Shown one piece after another: positions 46,281 through 57,400 of a stretch of DNA of 64,000 nucleotides. Under the pieces are notes generated by a model that ran no database searches, was not told where the DNA came from, and worked only from the letters and a program-made list of their open reading frames with translations. The DNA is taken from contig CM053033.1 of NCBI GenBank assembly GCA_028564925.1, positions 205,050,607 through 205,114,606 of the forward strand, read 5' to 3'. The translations under genes and the position numbers were made by a program. The stretch comes from Lithobates sylvaticus (Eukaryota; Chordata; Amphibia; Anura; Ranidae). Within the stretch, counting starts at the first letter, position 1. Each line of letters begins with the position of its first letter.

Positions 46281-47053
46281 TACTATATTACCAAAAGTAT
46301 TGGGACATCTGCCTTTACACGCACATGAACTTTAATGGCATCCCAGTCTTAAGCCCCATACACACGGTCGGATTTTTGCATGGATTCTGTCCGATCGGAC
46401 AATGTTGTTGAAAAATCAGACCGTGTGTATGCACCATCGGACAGTTTACGTAGGATTGTCCGACGGACAAAGTCCTATCTCCTGCTGGATAGATTTTCCA
46501 ACAACACGGTCCGATCACACCAAATCCGATCGTGTGTACGGTTGTCCGACGGACAAAGTGCTACGCATGCTCAGATCACATTACAAGACCAAAGCTATTG
46601 GCTACTAGCCTCTACGTAGTCCCGTCGTACGCAACGAACGTCACCACGTTCAGAATGATCGGATTTTCCGACAACTTTGTCCGACCGTGTGTACGCAAAA
46701 CCAACATCGGACAAAGTATGACGGACATGATCCGACGGACCTGGTCCTCGGATAATCCGAGTGTGTGTATGGGGCTTTAGTCCGTAGGGATCAATATTGA
46801 GTTGGCCCACCCTTTGCAGCTATAACCGCTTCAACTCTTCAGGGAAGGCTGTCCACAAGGTTTAGGAGTGTGTCTATGGGAATGTTTGACGCTTCTTCCA
46901 AAAGCGCATTTGTGAGGTCAGGCACTGATGTGGATGAGAAGGCTTGGCTTGCAGTCTCTGCTCTAATTTATCCCAAAGGTGTTCTATCAGGTTGAGGTGC
47001 AGGCCAGTCAAGTTCCTCCACCCCAAACTCACTCATCCATGTCTTTATGGACC
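46281..47053. mobile_element. Tc1-like left half with an insertion
   Basis: The left terminus TACTATATTACCAAAAGTAT follows TA. The element runs through agctataaccgcttcaactc and aggtgttctatcaggttgag to tctttatggacc, where it stops. It is split at 46352-46776. The transposase frame (minus strand) is broken and incomplete. Confidence 0.88.
46352..46776. mobile_element. Harbinger-like non-autonomous element nested in Tc1
   Basis: The inverted ends AGCCCCATACACACGG and GTGTGTGTATGGGGCT lie between TTA and TTA (46349-46351 and 46777-46779). Removing it restores the Tc1 sequence cagtcttagtccgtaggg, proving the 3-bp target duplication. Related copies are at 32316 and 50040. Confidence 0.95.
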
Positions 47054-47239
47054 TTCAGTCACAGACAGGGATGGATGGTGAGCTTATTCACCCCTTGGCA
47101 GTCAGCACCTCTCATCCAGATGCATCTGAAAGCCATGGTCCGGTCTGAATAATGTGTCTGGGTTTCAGGCAGTCTGGAACCGGGACGCATGATTCCAAAC
47201 CCAAACTGTCCAGCTGAATCCCGGACAGGTGGCAACCCT

Positions 47240-47590
47240 AGTTCTATACCAGCGTGAGTATAATTTAAATCCATTCTCCTGTGCGGATACATTGACAGTA
47301 CTCTTTTGGGTATGTAGAAAGATTCGCTCCCATTCCTCAGTAGAGAGGTCTAGATCTAGTTCCTGTTCCCAGTGTTGACACGCTTTACTGGATTTCGACT
47401 GATGGTCCGCAAACAGAAGCGCATAGCTATCTGATATGAGATGTCTTTGGGGTTCCTTCCGCGTGCAAATGGCTTCAGAAGGTGTAAGTTGTCGTGACCA
47501 CTCTGAGGGGAGAGATGGGGGGGCCTAAAAAGTGCCTTGGTTGCACATAGGACCAAACGGGAAAAGAATGGCCTGTCAGAAAAACATACT
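47240..47590 (-). mobile_element. L1/Tx1-type LINE ORF2 C-terminal fragment
   Basis: The minus strand encodes KACQHWEQELDLDLSTEEWE, then RIFLHTQKSTVNVSAQENGF and KLYSRWYRT, the pattern found downstream of the reverse transcriptase domain in L1/Tx1 LINEs (W..E...... EW..I ... ENGFK...RWY.T). The upstream WSRQLTPSEAICTRKEPQ appears to belong to the same frame. The fragment is truncated on both sides. Confidence 0.75.
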
Positions 47591-47805
47591 TCATATCAGA
47601 ACAGGGAGAAACAAAATCATGTTTTTGATTTGATCTGTGTTCCTTTTGGAGAGATTTGCTTTTGTTTCTGTCACTGTGAGGACAAGAAGTGATTGGAAAT
47701 CTCTCCCACGGAGAAACTGAATTTTTTTTTTTTTATCCAAAACAAAACCAAAAAATATATTGTCTGGCGCTAAGCTTTAAAAATTATACTGCAATTCATG
47801 TTTTA

Positions 47806-47848
<43 letters not shown>

Positions 47849-47994
47849 CTCTTGGCTTCGCATGTTATTGCAGATATGTTTTTTTTTTTTTGTTGTTCTT
47901 TAATGTTTTCCTACCTTATTTCCTATTCGGTTTCTCCTATCCACTGTCAGTTTCCTTTACATAACCACATGCCTATATTTCTATCCTCTTCCAG
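47591..47994. other. End of intron 2 with AT microsatellite
   Basis: An AT run spans 47810-47847, followed by a T run at 47879 and the exon 3 acceptor tract. Confidence 0.7.
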
Positions 47995-48099
47995 AATTCA
48001 CCTCCTGATCTTGCTATTTGCTGCTTTATTCTGGAGCAGTCTCTGTCAGTTCGAGCCCTGCAAGAAATGCTGGCAAATACAGTGGAGATGGGAAGTGAG
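47995..48099 (+). CDS. ryr1: Ryanodine receptor, coding exon 3 (RYR1-like)
   Basis: This 105-bp, phase 0-0 exon encodes 35 residues, starting [20 protein letters not shown] and ending [14 protein letters not shown]. The length equals the conserved RyR exon 3, whose in-frame loss from human RYR2 is a known arrhythmia lesion of 35 residues. It forms a strand and helix of the N-terminal beta-trefoil. The acceptor is ctatcctcttccag and the donor GAG|gtatgg. The residues ICCF and the short ending before SSQGGG favour RyR1; RyR2 has ICTF followed by a longer charged insert. It follows exon 2 across a 3.9-kb intron filled with mobile elements. Confidence 0.95.
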
Positions 48100-48577
48100 G
48101 TATGGTTCATGAATTCCTTTGCCCGGCTTACAACTTGCATCGTGTTTTGCCTTCTGTTTGTTGGTTGTCATACTTGCTTTGCTGTTGCATCATATCCTAC
48201 ATTTGCTCCGCTGCTACCATCCCTTCAAGTAAACCTTCATGGAATTATGTTTTTCATTAAACTTACATTTTTGTATTACCAGGTCTCTTATTACAGATAT
48301 GTATTATCGTTCTTCTTTTATCTTCTTATGTTTTTATGTTTTTTCTTTGTGTATTGTTTGTTCATTGCTAAGAAACTTTAGATTTTTGTAATTTTTAATC
48401 GCAATTATAGTCTGCTTTCCAAATCTCGTCAACTTTGCTTCTAAAAATAAACTAGTTTATAGATCTGATGCCACTGATGTCTACACGTATTCTGGATTTC
48501 TGGGATCCCCCAATCCTGCAGGCCAGGAATTCTCCAGCCAGTGCTGTGTCCATGCAGTGCAGAGCATCAGGTTTTCT
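48100..48577. other. Start of intron 3, no element recognised
   Basis: T-rich DNA; the frame at 48067-48381 only reads through from exon 3 in a non-coding frame. Confidence 0.55.
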
Positions 48578-48659
48578 TTAAAGTGGTTGTAAACCCCTTA
48601 AATTAAAATGAACAAAGCATATGCTCATATAATATGTACTTGCCTCCATAGCACCTAGT

Positions 48660-49476
48660 CAGTTGCGGCTGGTGCTCAAAAATTTTTTTTGGGGGGGCGC
48701 AAACAAACTGAAAAATTCTGAACCCCCCATCAATTGCAGCCTCACTGTGCCCATCAAACTCAGCCTCTTGTGCCCATCAAACACAGCCTCTTGTGCCCAT
48801 CAAACGCAGCCACGTGTGCCCAGTAAATGCAGCCACTTGTGCCCAGTAAATGCAGCCACTTGTGCCCAGTAAATGCAGCCACCTGTGCCCATCAAATGCA
48901 GCCACTTGTGCCCTATCATATGATGTCACTTGTGCCCATCAAATGCAGCCATCACTTCACTAACCCCCCCCCCCCGCAGTGGCACTTACCACTCCTCTCC
49001 TGGAGCGACGGGGCTCTCTTCCTCGGTGGCTCAGCGGCTCTCCTCCTTGGCGGCTCTCTTCCTCAGCTGCTCAGCGGCTGCGGGTCCTGTGTCTGCTTGG
49101 CTTGTCTTTAGGCTTCCTCCGTTGTGTGTCCTCGTCCGCCAAAGTGTTAGGCATCCAATAGGATCGCCTAATGCTTTGGCCAATTGGGAGACAGGTCTCA
49201 CTGACCTGCCTGTTGATTGGCAGGGAGAAACGTTAGTGTGAAAATAGCGAAAATTTATTCGCTATGCCACACAACAGGGTGGGATCGGGACGTAGTGCTC
49301 TGCACCCCAAGCCCACCCTATTTTGAAGCCTATTAGAGCCTCTGGCTCTAATCACGTGCTTCAAAATACACACCCCGCCTATCCCCGCCATAGTAATTCA
49401 TGTGTCCGGTGTCCTGAAAGAGGAGGGCGGCAGAGGTGTTAGGGAGGGGGGGCCCACAACGCACGGGCCGCAACTG
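48660..49476. mobile_element. hAT non-autonomous element, 817 bp
   Basis: The inverted ends CAGTTGCGGCTGG and GGGCCGCAACTG are flanked by exact 8-bp duplications cacctagt (48652-48659 and 49477-49484). It contains a 23-bp minisatellite (48737-48955) and a C run at 48966. It interrupts a TTAA-type repeat that starts near 48578 with TTTAAAGTGGTTGTAAACCC. Confidence 0.92.
48737..48955. repeat. 23-bp minisatellite
   Basis: About nine units of cagcctcttgtgcccatcaa plus three bases, with variants (cagccacttgtgcccagtaa). Confidence 0.9.
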
Positions 49477-49814
49477 CACCTAGTGTGGTTCCTGGCTGCT
49501 CTCTCTTTTCTCTGAAATCTGCATCTTTCACTTCTGAGAGCTTCTCCTGGCACCTGTGAAATCATGGTGACGCCCCCTCCCCTCAAGCACACAGCATGCG
49601 ATTTGACATATTCAGATATACATGTTTCACAGTGAGGCTGTGTAGAATGTGGTGTGTCTATTCCCTTCACTCAGGTGCCATTTACACTCAGCTCTCTGCT
49701 CTGTGCAGTGTATGATGTCAGATCCTTGCCCCCTGACATTTGGTAGCTGAGAAATGCCATGTGCTTTGTATACATTATATAGCTGTGGAGGAGATAAGAC
49801 TGCAGATAAATAGG

Positions 49815-50758
49815 CAGTGGCGGCCGGTCCATAAGAGGCGCAGGGGCCCCTAGTTTGCATAGTCACACACTTAAAATTATTTATTTTTAAATAACTGATA
49901 ATAGAACTAACATTTTTAACACCTTAAAGTTAAAAAATGTTAGTCATATTATCATTTATTATTTATCTTTATTATAATTTATTTAAAAATCAATCATTCT
50001 ATATGTGTTTGGCTGTGCACTGTTTGAGGCGCGGGACTAAGCCCCCGTACACACGGTCTGAAATTCAGACGGAAAATGTCCGATCGGACCATGTTGTCGG
50101 AAAATATGCCCGTGTGTGGGCTCCATCTGACTTTTTCCGTCGGAATCCTGCTCTCAAATTTTCGGACAACAAAATCCGATCAGACTTTTTCTGATCGTGT
50201 TTAGAGAATTCCGACGGACAAAGTGCCACGCATGCTCAGATCAAATTACGAGACCAAAGCTATTGGCTACTAGCCTCTACGTAGTTCCGTCGTACGCAAC
50301 GAACGTCACCACGTTCAGAATGATCGGATTTTCCGACAACTTTGTCCGACCGTGTGTATGCAACACCAGTTTCGGACAAAATCCGTCTGAAAAAATCCAA
50401 CGGTTTTTGTGGTCGGAATAGTTTTCTTTTAGGTCCATCATTTTTTTACAAGCATGTGATTAGATCCTGAGGCTCTAATTAGCTTGTTTTATATTGTCCA
50501 CGGGGCGCAGAGCACTGCGCCCCAAACCCTCCCACTTTGTGACTTTAGCAAATCAATATTCGCCATCGGTTTCCAGCTTCTCGTCCCAGCAGGACAGGAG
50601 GCTGAAGATTTTGTTATCTGGAAAGAAGACCGGGTTAACACGGAAGCTGCGGCACTGAGTATCAGGGGAGCAGTGACTGCTGGAAGGCTCTGTTTGTGGG
50701 GTGAGTGTGGACCTGGAGGCCCCCCCCCCCCCCAACTTTTTAGCACCAGCCTCCACTG
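49815..50758. mobile_element. hAT-like element with nested Harbinger-like copy
   Basis: The ends CAGTGGCGGCCGGTCC and AGCACCAGCCTCCACTG match the family of 41102-41525 and 48660-49476. The flanks taaatagg and taaacatg agree only partly. The interior gaggctctaattagc and gcagagcactgcgcccc is shared. A nested copy lies at 50040-50425. Confidence 0.68.
50040..50425. mobile_element. Harbinger-like copy, right end missing
   Basis: The left end AGCCCCCGTACACACGGTC and the interior agaccaaagctattggctac then tagcctctacgtag match 46352-46776 closely. The right terminus GTGTGTATGGGGCT is absent, so this copy is 3'-truncated or rearranged. Confidence 0.85.
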
Positions 50759-50759
50759 T

Positions 50760-51335
50760 AAACATGTACAACTTATGTGGGACAATTTGCTTAATCAACG
50801 TTTATCATCTGAGGCTAGTCACTTTAGTGGGCTTTTCAAAGGGTTTATTATCACTGTAATGGTGATCCCACCAGCAGGTTATACTTACACTCAGCTGTCA
50901 GGAGTAGATGCCTCGTGCTTCCAGAGAGAATCTGAGAAAACCCTTGGCCTCTGTACGCTTCAAGTTGTGTCTTTGAGTCTACACAAAACTAGCTTGCTTT
51001 ACTCCAAATGGCCAAATAGAATGGCAAGGGAGTGAACGGAGGGTAAGCAGAGGCAGCTGTGAGCGCCATCATTAAAGTGAACCTGTTGTGTTGCTCTCCG
51101 TGGACCACAGTTTTATGTGCTTGCTCTGCTCACACTGCACTTTACAGGAAAAATTACATTCAAAAGTTTGAAGAATGTTTTACAGCAAAAAAAATCACTG
51201 GCTAGAGTTTATCGTTCAGAAGAAATGCTTGGTATTTTTCTATGTATTTTCTTTATTTACTATGCTCAGGACAAAAAAGTAAAAGGTTTAAAATGTTTTT
51301 CTTTTTTAATTGGGTAAATATGAATTATTGATATA
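50760..51335. other. Intron 3, no gene recognised
   Basis: Apparently unique DNA; the 183-codon frame at 50484-51035 begins inside the hAT-like element and shows no family features. Confidence 0.45.
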
Positions 51336-52079
51336 CCGTATATACTCGAGTATAAGCTGACCCGAATATAAGCCGAGGCACCTAATTTTACCACAAAAAA
51401 CTGGGAAAACGTATTGACTCGAGTATAAGCCTAGGGTGAGAAATGCGCAGCTACTGTAAGTGGAAAAGAGGGTCAACAATGCCCATTTGCAGCCTCACTG
51501 TGCCCATTTGCAGCCATAGGTCCCCCGAACTTCAAACTTGGTAGTTAAGGGTTTAATGCCCCCTAGCTGCAGCCAAAATTTGGGGTCTCTGGACCCAAAG
51601 GGTCCCGAAATGACATTGCTGCAGATTGACACAGTTGACCGAGTTTGGGGCCCTGTATCTCGGGGATCACTTAGTGCTAGGAACCCATCTTTGGATATGT
51701 TGTAGTGCTAGTTCCACTGGGTATACCAAATTTGGGGTTTGTAGCACCAAGTGGCCCCGAGATATGGGGCCCCAAAGTCGGGTCAGAAAATGTCAAGCAC
51801 TTTTCTGCAGCAGAGAATGACATTTTCCGACCCGAGTTTGGGGCCCTGTATCTCGAGGCCACCTAGTGCTAAGAACCCCATCTTTGGATATGTTGTAGTG
51901 CTAGTTCCACTGGGTTTTCATACTAAATTTGGGGGTTCTAGCACCAAGTGGCCTCAAAGTCGGGTCAGAAAATGTAACTCTGCTGCAGAAAAGTGCTTGA
52001 CTCGAGTATAAGCCGAGGGGTGCATTTTCAGCACACAAAAATGTGCTGAAAAACTCGGCTTGTACTCGAGTATATATGG
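51336..52079. mobile_element. TA-flanked foldback element, copy 2
   Basis: The ends CCGTATATACTCGAGTATAA and GTACTCGAGTATATATGG are flanked by TA (51334-51335 and 52080-52081). It is the uninterrupted, opposite-orientation copy of 21543-22636, with the same alternating blocks (agtgcttgactcgagtataa, gtggccccgagatatggggc). Confidence 0.92.
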
Positions 52080-52524
52080 TATATTTTTTCATATTTACTA
52101 TTCACAGCCAGCACATTAAACAGTAGGCTCTTTTTTACATGTTCACCAGGATAACCTTAACTGCTTTACTGAAGCTAGCCTGAATAGCTGACACCCAAAT
52201 TACACGCACGCATCAGAATGAGTCAGAAAAGTAACTCCTATTCCTATCCTCCTCTCTCCCTGAAAATTGAAATATGAAATTTCAATGACGGAGAGACAAC
52301 CACCAAGGCAGAAGCTACAGATGCACTCTCTAGAAACCCCAGAATGCTCTGCAAAGCAATTCAGGGGTGGATCCTGTAATAAAGCTGTTTTAACAAAATA
52401 TTTTGTTTTTAAAAAGGTATAAGACATGGCTGTGAAAATGTAGTGACCGAAAGATATTCTTATTTCCCTTGAAAGAGACCAAAATAAGGAGGACAGATCT
52501 ACTTATAACTAAGCTTCTGCTAAC

Positions 52525-52681
52525 CATGGGTGCTCAACCTGTGGTCCTCCAGCTGTTGCAGAACTACAAGTCCCATCATACCTTTGCCTTTGGGAGTCAT
52601 GCTTTAAACTGTCAGCCTTGCAATGCCTCATGGGACTTGTAGTTCTGCAACAGCTGGAGTGCCAGAGGTTGAGCACCCATG
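52525..52681. mobile_element. hAT miniature element, family B-like
   Basis: This 157-bp palindrome has ends CATGGGTGCTCAACCTGTGG and CAGAGGTTGAGCACCCATG. The flanks tgctaac and tgctaag agree at 6 of 7 positions. The inner arms tcctccagctgttgcagaac and complement are shared with 2257-2414. Confidence 0.82.
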
Positions 52682-53454
52682 TGCTAAGCGAACTCCGGAG
52701 GTCTCCCCTTCTCTGCTGCAGTGGCCGTCTCCATTGTTTACAGTCTGTCCAGCTATATGATATGATATTCATCATTCACTGGGCCGGTGTCCCTTAATTA
52801 CTTGAGACTTTATGTTAAAATCAGTGCCAGATTTAGACTTTGGGGGGCCGGGGGGAACTTCAAGTTCTGGGGCCCCTCAACATAGAAATTAAATTATAAG
52901 ACAAATAAAAATGGTAAACTGTATTTGTTCTAAAAAAAAAAATATGTTCAGTTCCGAAGAAGACACTTGTCAATTTATATTTTTTCCTTACTCACGGGCG
53001 GTCGGGACCCCCGTGAGTCCGGTCGCGGGTCCCGCGGACTCAATCGCCACGGGGCCCACGCTGTCCGCCCGCCCGCCCAGTGAGGGGCCCAGCTGACTGT
53101 CCGGGGTGTGTGGCGTGGATCACTGTCGGCTACATGCCATGGGGAGGGGGGCTTTCACCCGCTACAAGGGGGGAGGAGAGGCCGTGAGTAAGAGAAGGCT
53201 GAAGCGCATGGAAACTGTTTGTGTCCGCCCCCGCCTATCCAGAGCCAGAGAGACTGTAAGGGAGGCGGGGCAGACACTAAAACAAAAACACACTGACCAA
53301 TTCAGTCAAGGCGGGGGAGGAGCTCTGAGGCAAGGCATTGCTGGAGGAGGCATGCTTCGTGAGGAACTTTGCGACCGCGACGTGAGGAGCGGTAATCGAT
53401 TGATTGTCGGTAAGTCACTGTTTTGCAATCGATCGATCCCAACCTCCACCACCT

Positions 53455-54283
53455 CTGCGGCTCTGCCTCTTACTGATCCCACCCCCCCTCCAGTGCCACC
53501 ACCCCCCCTCAGTGCCACCACCCCCCCCCCTCCAGACTGTGCCACCCCCCCCCCCTCCAGACTGTGCCACCCCCCCCCCTCCAGACTGTGTCACCACCCC
53601 CCCTCCAGACTGTGTCACCACCCCCCCCTCCAGTGCCACCACCCCCTCCAGACTGTGTCACCACCCCCCCTCCAAACTGTGCCACCACCACCCCCCCCAC
53701 CCCCCCCCTCCACCCACCACCCCCCTCCAGACTGTGCCACCACCCCCCCCTCCAGTGCCACCACCCCCCCTCCAGACTGTGCCACCACCCCCCCCCCCAC
53801 CACCCCCCCCCCACCCCCCCCTCCAAACCCCCCCCCCTCGGCCACCACCCCCCTCCAGTGCCACCACCCCCCCCCCCCATCCAGACTGTGTCACCACCCC
53901 CCCTCCAGACTGTGCCACCACCCCCCTCCAGTGCCACCACCCCCCTCCAGACTGTGCCACCACCCCCCTCCAGACTGTGCCACCACCCCCCCCCCTCCAG
54001 ACTGTGCCACCACCCCCCCTCCAGACTGTGCCACCACCCCCCTCCAGACTGTGTCACCACCCCCCTCCAGACTGTGTCACCACCCCCCCTCCAAACTGTG
54101 CCACCATCTCCCCTCCAGTGCCACCACCCCCCCTCCAGACTGTGCCACCACCCCCCCCCCCCTCCAAACTGTGCCACCACCCCCCCTTCAGTGCCACCGT
54201 TCTCCAGTACCACCCCCCCCCTCCAGTACCACCACCCCCCTCCAGTGACACCACCCCCCCCCCCTCCAGTACCACCACTGCAT
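53455..54283. repeat. C-rich minisatellite
   Basis: About 830 bp of units ctccagactgtgccaccacc plus runs of 4-10 C, with ctccagtgccaccacc variants. C-run length varies between units, shifting the frames, so long proline/threonine frames appear in all three + frames and glycine-rich ones on minus; none is a gene. Confidence 0.96.
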
Positions 54284-54350
54284 TGGTGACACAGGCTGCA
54301 CTGGGGACACAGGCTGCACTGGGGACACCGGCTGCATTGGGGACACAGGT
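54283..54350. repeat. 18-19-bp tandem repeat
   Basis: Units of ggctgcactggggacaca repeated about four times directly after the C-rich array. Confidence 0.85.
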
Positions 54351-54431
54351 ATCAAAATCATGCTTTTTTTGGGGGGGGGGGCCCTTCCTGATTTCTTGCA
54401 CCGGGCCCTGAGGTTTCTAGTTACGCCTCTG

Positions 54432-57400
54432 GGCACATACATGTGTAGACAGCACCTAAGTACCAAAAACCTTGACCAAGCCTGATCAAGTTGTCTTCAG
54501 CAATAGCAGCAATATGGCACAGGTCCATTAAGTCCTACAGCCCTGCCTATCTTGCCTAGGAGAGCCATTACATCTGAACTCTAAGAAGTACCATTCACTT
54601 AATCATCATTTTGGTGGTTGGCTTACACTTGAGGTTTCTGCAGAAAGACACCAGAAAGTCTATGTATATGTAGTCTGTCCTCATTTAACTTAATCAGTAC
54701 AGGATCCAAAATGTCTTGTTGTCCAGATTGTCTCAGAATGTCAGATTCTATTGAGCTGCCTTGCTGAGCTGTTTGTGATTTAATATCTTCTGTGTTTTAT
54801 TGTGGCTTTTTTTTTCTTTTGGTCTTCATGCTAGGCACCCAATTTGGATAAGTGGGTATGTTTTGTGGCCTTGCTCTGATCCCTTCTGTGATTTCCTGTT
54901 CCTTTATTTTTTTTTTTTTGTTTGCTGGTGGAACCTCATCACTCCACACCCAAGACAGGAACTTTCCAAGTTGTAAACTTTGTTCCTTTTTCTCCCTTTG
55001 CCTCCTGCCTCCTATGCCGCCCTGTCTTCTGCCGCCTAGTCTCAGTAATACATTATATCCAGTCTGCTAACTCTGGGGCTCACAATGACACTAAAATTCA
55101 TGATGGAGCAAATCCTTAGGGGAGATTCAGTGACCAAGCTCCTCTTTTACACAGTGCTGAAATTCTTCTGCACTCGGATTTCAAATCAGCTGTCTTAAAA
55201 TCACTCTAGAAATAGACTGACCCCCATCGGGTGCTTCTTTTCTGAACTCAGATGTTCTTTTAATGTAAAGATTAAAGACAGCTAGTTACACATACTGTTA
55301 TTTATTATATAATGAAACACAAATCCATTTTTATTCATGCAGCAATAATTAGGCCAAAATATTCAGAGTGACGGGTTGATCCTTTGGCCTTAGACTCGTA
55401 AAATATTTTTATAGTTAAAGGATGTCATCACCCTACATGTTTAACTTCTATAATGCTGTTTCTGTGTATCACGAACCAAGGTTACAGGAAGCCTGTTTTG
55501 CTTCAGTTTCTTGGCTGGAGCCTGATACATAAGCTGAAGAGTTGGAGGGGAAATTCACCTGAAGTCTAAAATTCGTCAACTGCTTGATATCAACTATCCA
55601 ACTGCAGATGACCTATAACCTTTGATTGCTGCAACAATGACGGTTCTATATTTCCATCCTGACAGGTTACTTTTAATGGCAAGGTTTTAATTATTAGGGA
55701 GCTCGGTCTTAACTGTAAACAAAGATCAGTTTCTAATATTACTTATCTGAAGTGGGACCTTCCTTCGGTACCTACTTCCTTTACAAAATACAATTTTTTC
55801 TTACTACTGAACTTTAAGCCGTAGGGGGTTACCCTTAAAATCCATACCAGACCTAAGGGCCTGGTATGCTCCTGGAGGGGGAACCCATGCCGTTTTTTTT
55901 TTTTAAATTTGGCATGGATTTCCCCTCAGAAGTAGTACAATGAGTTGCGAATTTATGTTAGCAGCTGATTCGGACCTAAAACGCGGACACACCGCAGAAC
56001 AGCCGACGTTTCACTGCGCAGTCACGCAGGGCCTTCAATTCGCACCGCACTAGTCTGAACCCAGGCTAAAGTTTCCTTAAAGTATAGCTAAAGTCAAACC
56101 TAGAGCAGAGTCGTGGATATAATAGAGAAGGGTTAGAAACCTGTCAAGGCATGAGGCCGCAAGTGATGGAAAAGCCAAACTTTTATGGTTGTATAAAAAC
56201 AAATGGTTGAGAACACATCCTTAGCTTGGAACATCTGTTCCAATGACAACTATCTAACTATAGCTGGGTGCACACGTATTGAAAATTGTCTGGTTCAGCA
56301 GGGACAGGCCAAATTTGGATCTGTTTGTAGCCTTCCCAGTTCCACAGCAGTTGATCATTAAATAAAAATAAAAACTGTGTGTACCCAGCTTTACTCTGTA
56401 GAGATTACCTCTTACTTCCGGTTGTGTCTCCAGCACAGGAACCAACGGGAAATCTCCCAACTGTACACTTTGAGCCTACAGAGTCACATCTATCATTTGG
56501 TTTGAAAAAATTGGCACCAGTTTCAGCTGTAGTTTTTCAAGTAAAAAAAGGAATGTTTATTTTCTAGGTAAAATATACAGTACAAGAACCTGTTTAAGAT
56601 GGCAGCTGTTCAGACATTTTCAGACACAAAAATTATCCAATCCTCGTGTTTGTTAGCTGTATAAAGATTTAGTGAGTGATGTGGTTCCAACAGTTGACCT
56701 TACCAACTCCATCTCCGCTGGTCTCGTTGTTTTGCAGCCTGTGTGCCAAAGTGTTTACATTTGTCCTCTTCTGTTGACCTGACATCTTACAAAAACTAGG
56801 TGTTTTTTTTTTCCTCCATTGACTCCCGTTTTATTATTCCTTCTCTTTCCTTCCTCCACTGCATGGTATAAACCAGACCTCCTTTCTAACAGGTGTTTAC
56901 CAAGTTGCTGAAGACCTTGGAATCTCTAAATATGGACTCCAGCTTGCAGGGGGTTGGGTTGGGCAGGAAGTGCTATGCTGTGTTGAAGAATTAATAGCAA
57001 TCTTCATTGTTCCAAGAAAATTTTCAGAATTTGAATTTACATTGTAAACTTTACATCTAATTGGTAAAAAAACTGATCAGGGTCAAAATTTTCAGATACA
57101 AAATTTGTTCTCATTGTTTAATGCAGCCAATCAGATTCTACCTTTTTTTTTTTTGTGTTCTCAGCAGTGTGGAATAATGGGTGCATCTGGTTTGTGTTTG
57201 CATCAAATCAGTTCTTTTTTTTCAGTCACTTTTAATCACGAGACCCTCAATGTCTTCTCTCTTAGAGGAACAATGAGGACTGCTCCAGCTGTATGTCTGG
57301 TTTGGGGTGGCCATTATTGGCTCTATTAAATCAAGTAATTCACTTTTGACATGTTGGCAATGCAGGCCTTAAAGCAGACCTCTCTTTTGCCCTATATGCT

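Larger units (their letters stand above)
52822..54431. mobile_element. hAT-like element or composite with C-rich minisatellite
   Basis: The left end CAGTGCCAGATTTAGAC and the right end CTAGTTACGCCTCTG (complement CAGAGGCGTAACTAG, a recalled hAT terminus) enclose the block. Matching target duplications were not found, so this may be two elements side by side. Confidence 0.5.

Noticed and set aside
50484-51035. 183-codon frame in intron 3
   Set aside because: Starts within a repeat, has no splice context and no recognisable domain.
53106-54411. 380-codon and 335-codon + strand open frames rich in proline, and glycine-rich minus frames
   Set aside because: They lie in a C-rich minisatellite; all frames stay open because of composition, and no splice sites or conserved domains accompany them.
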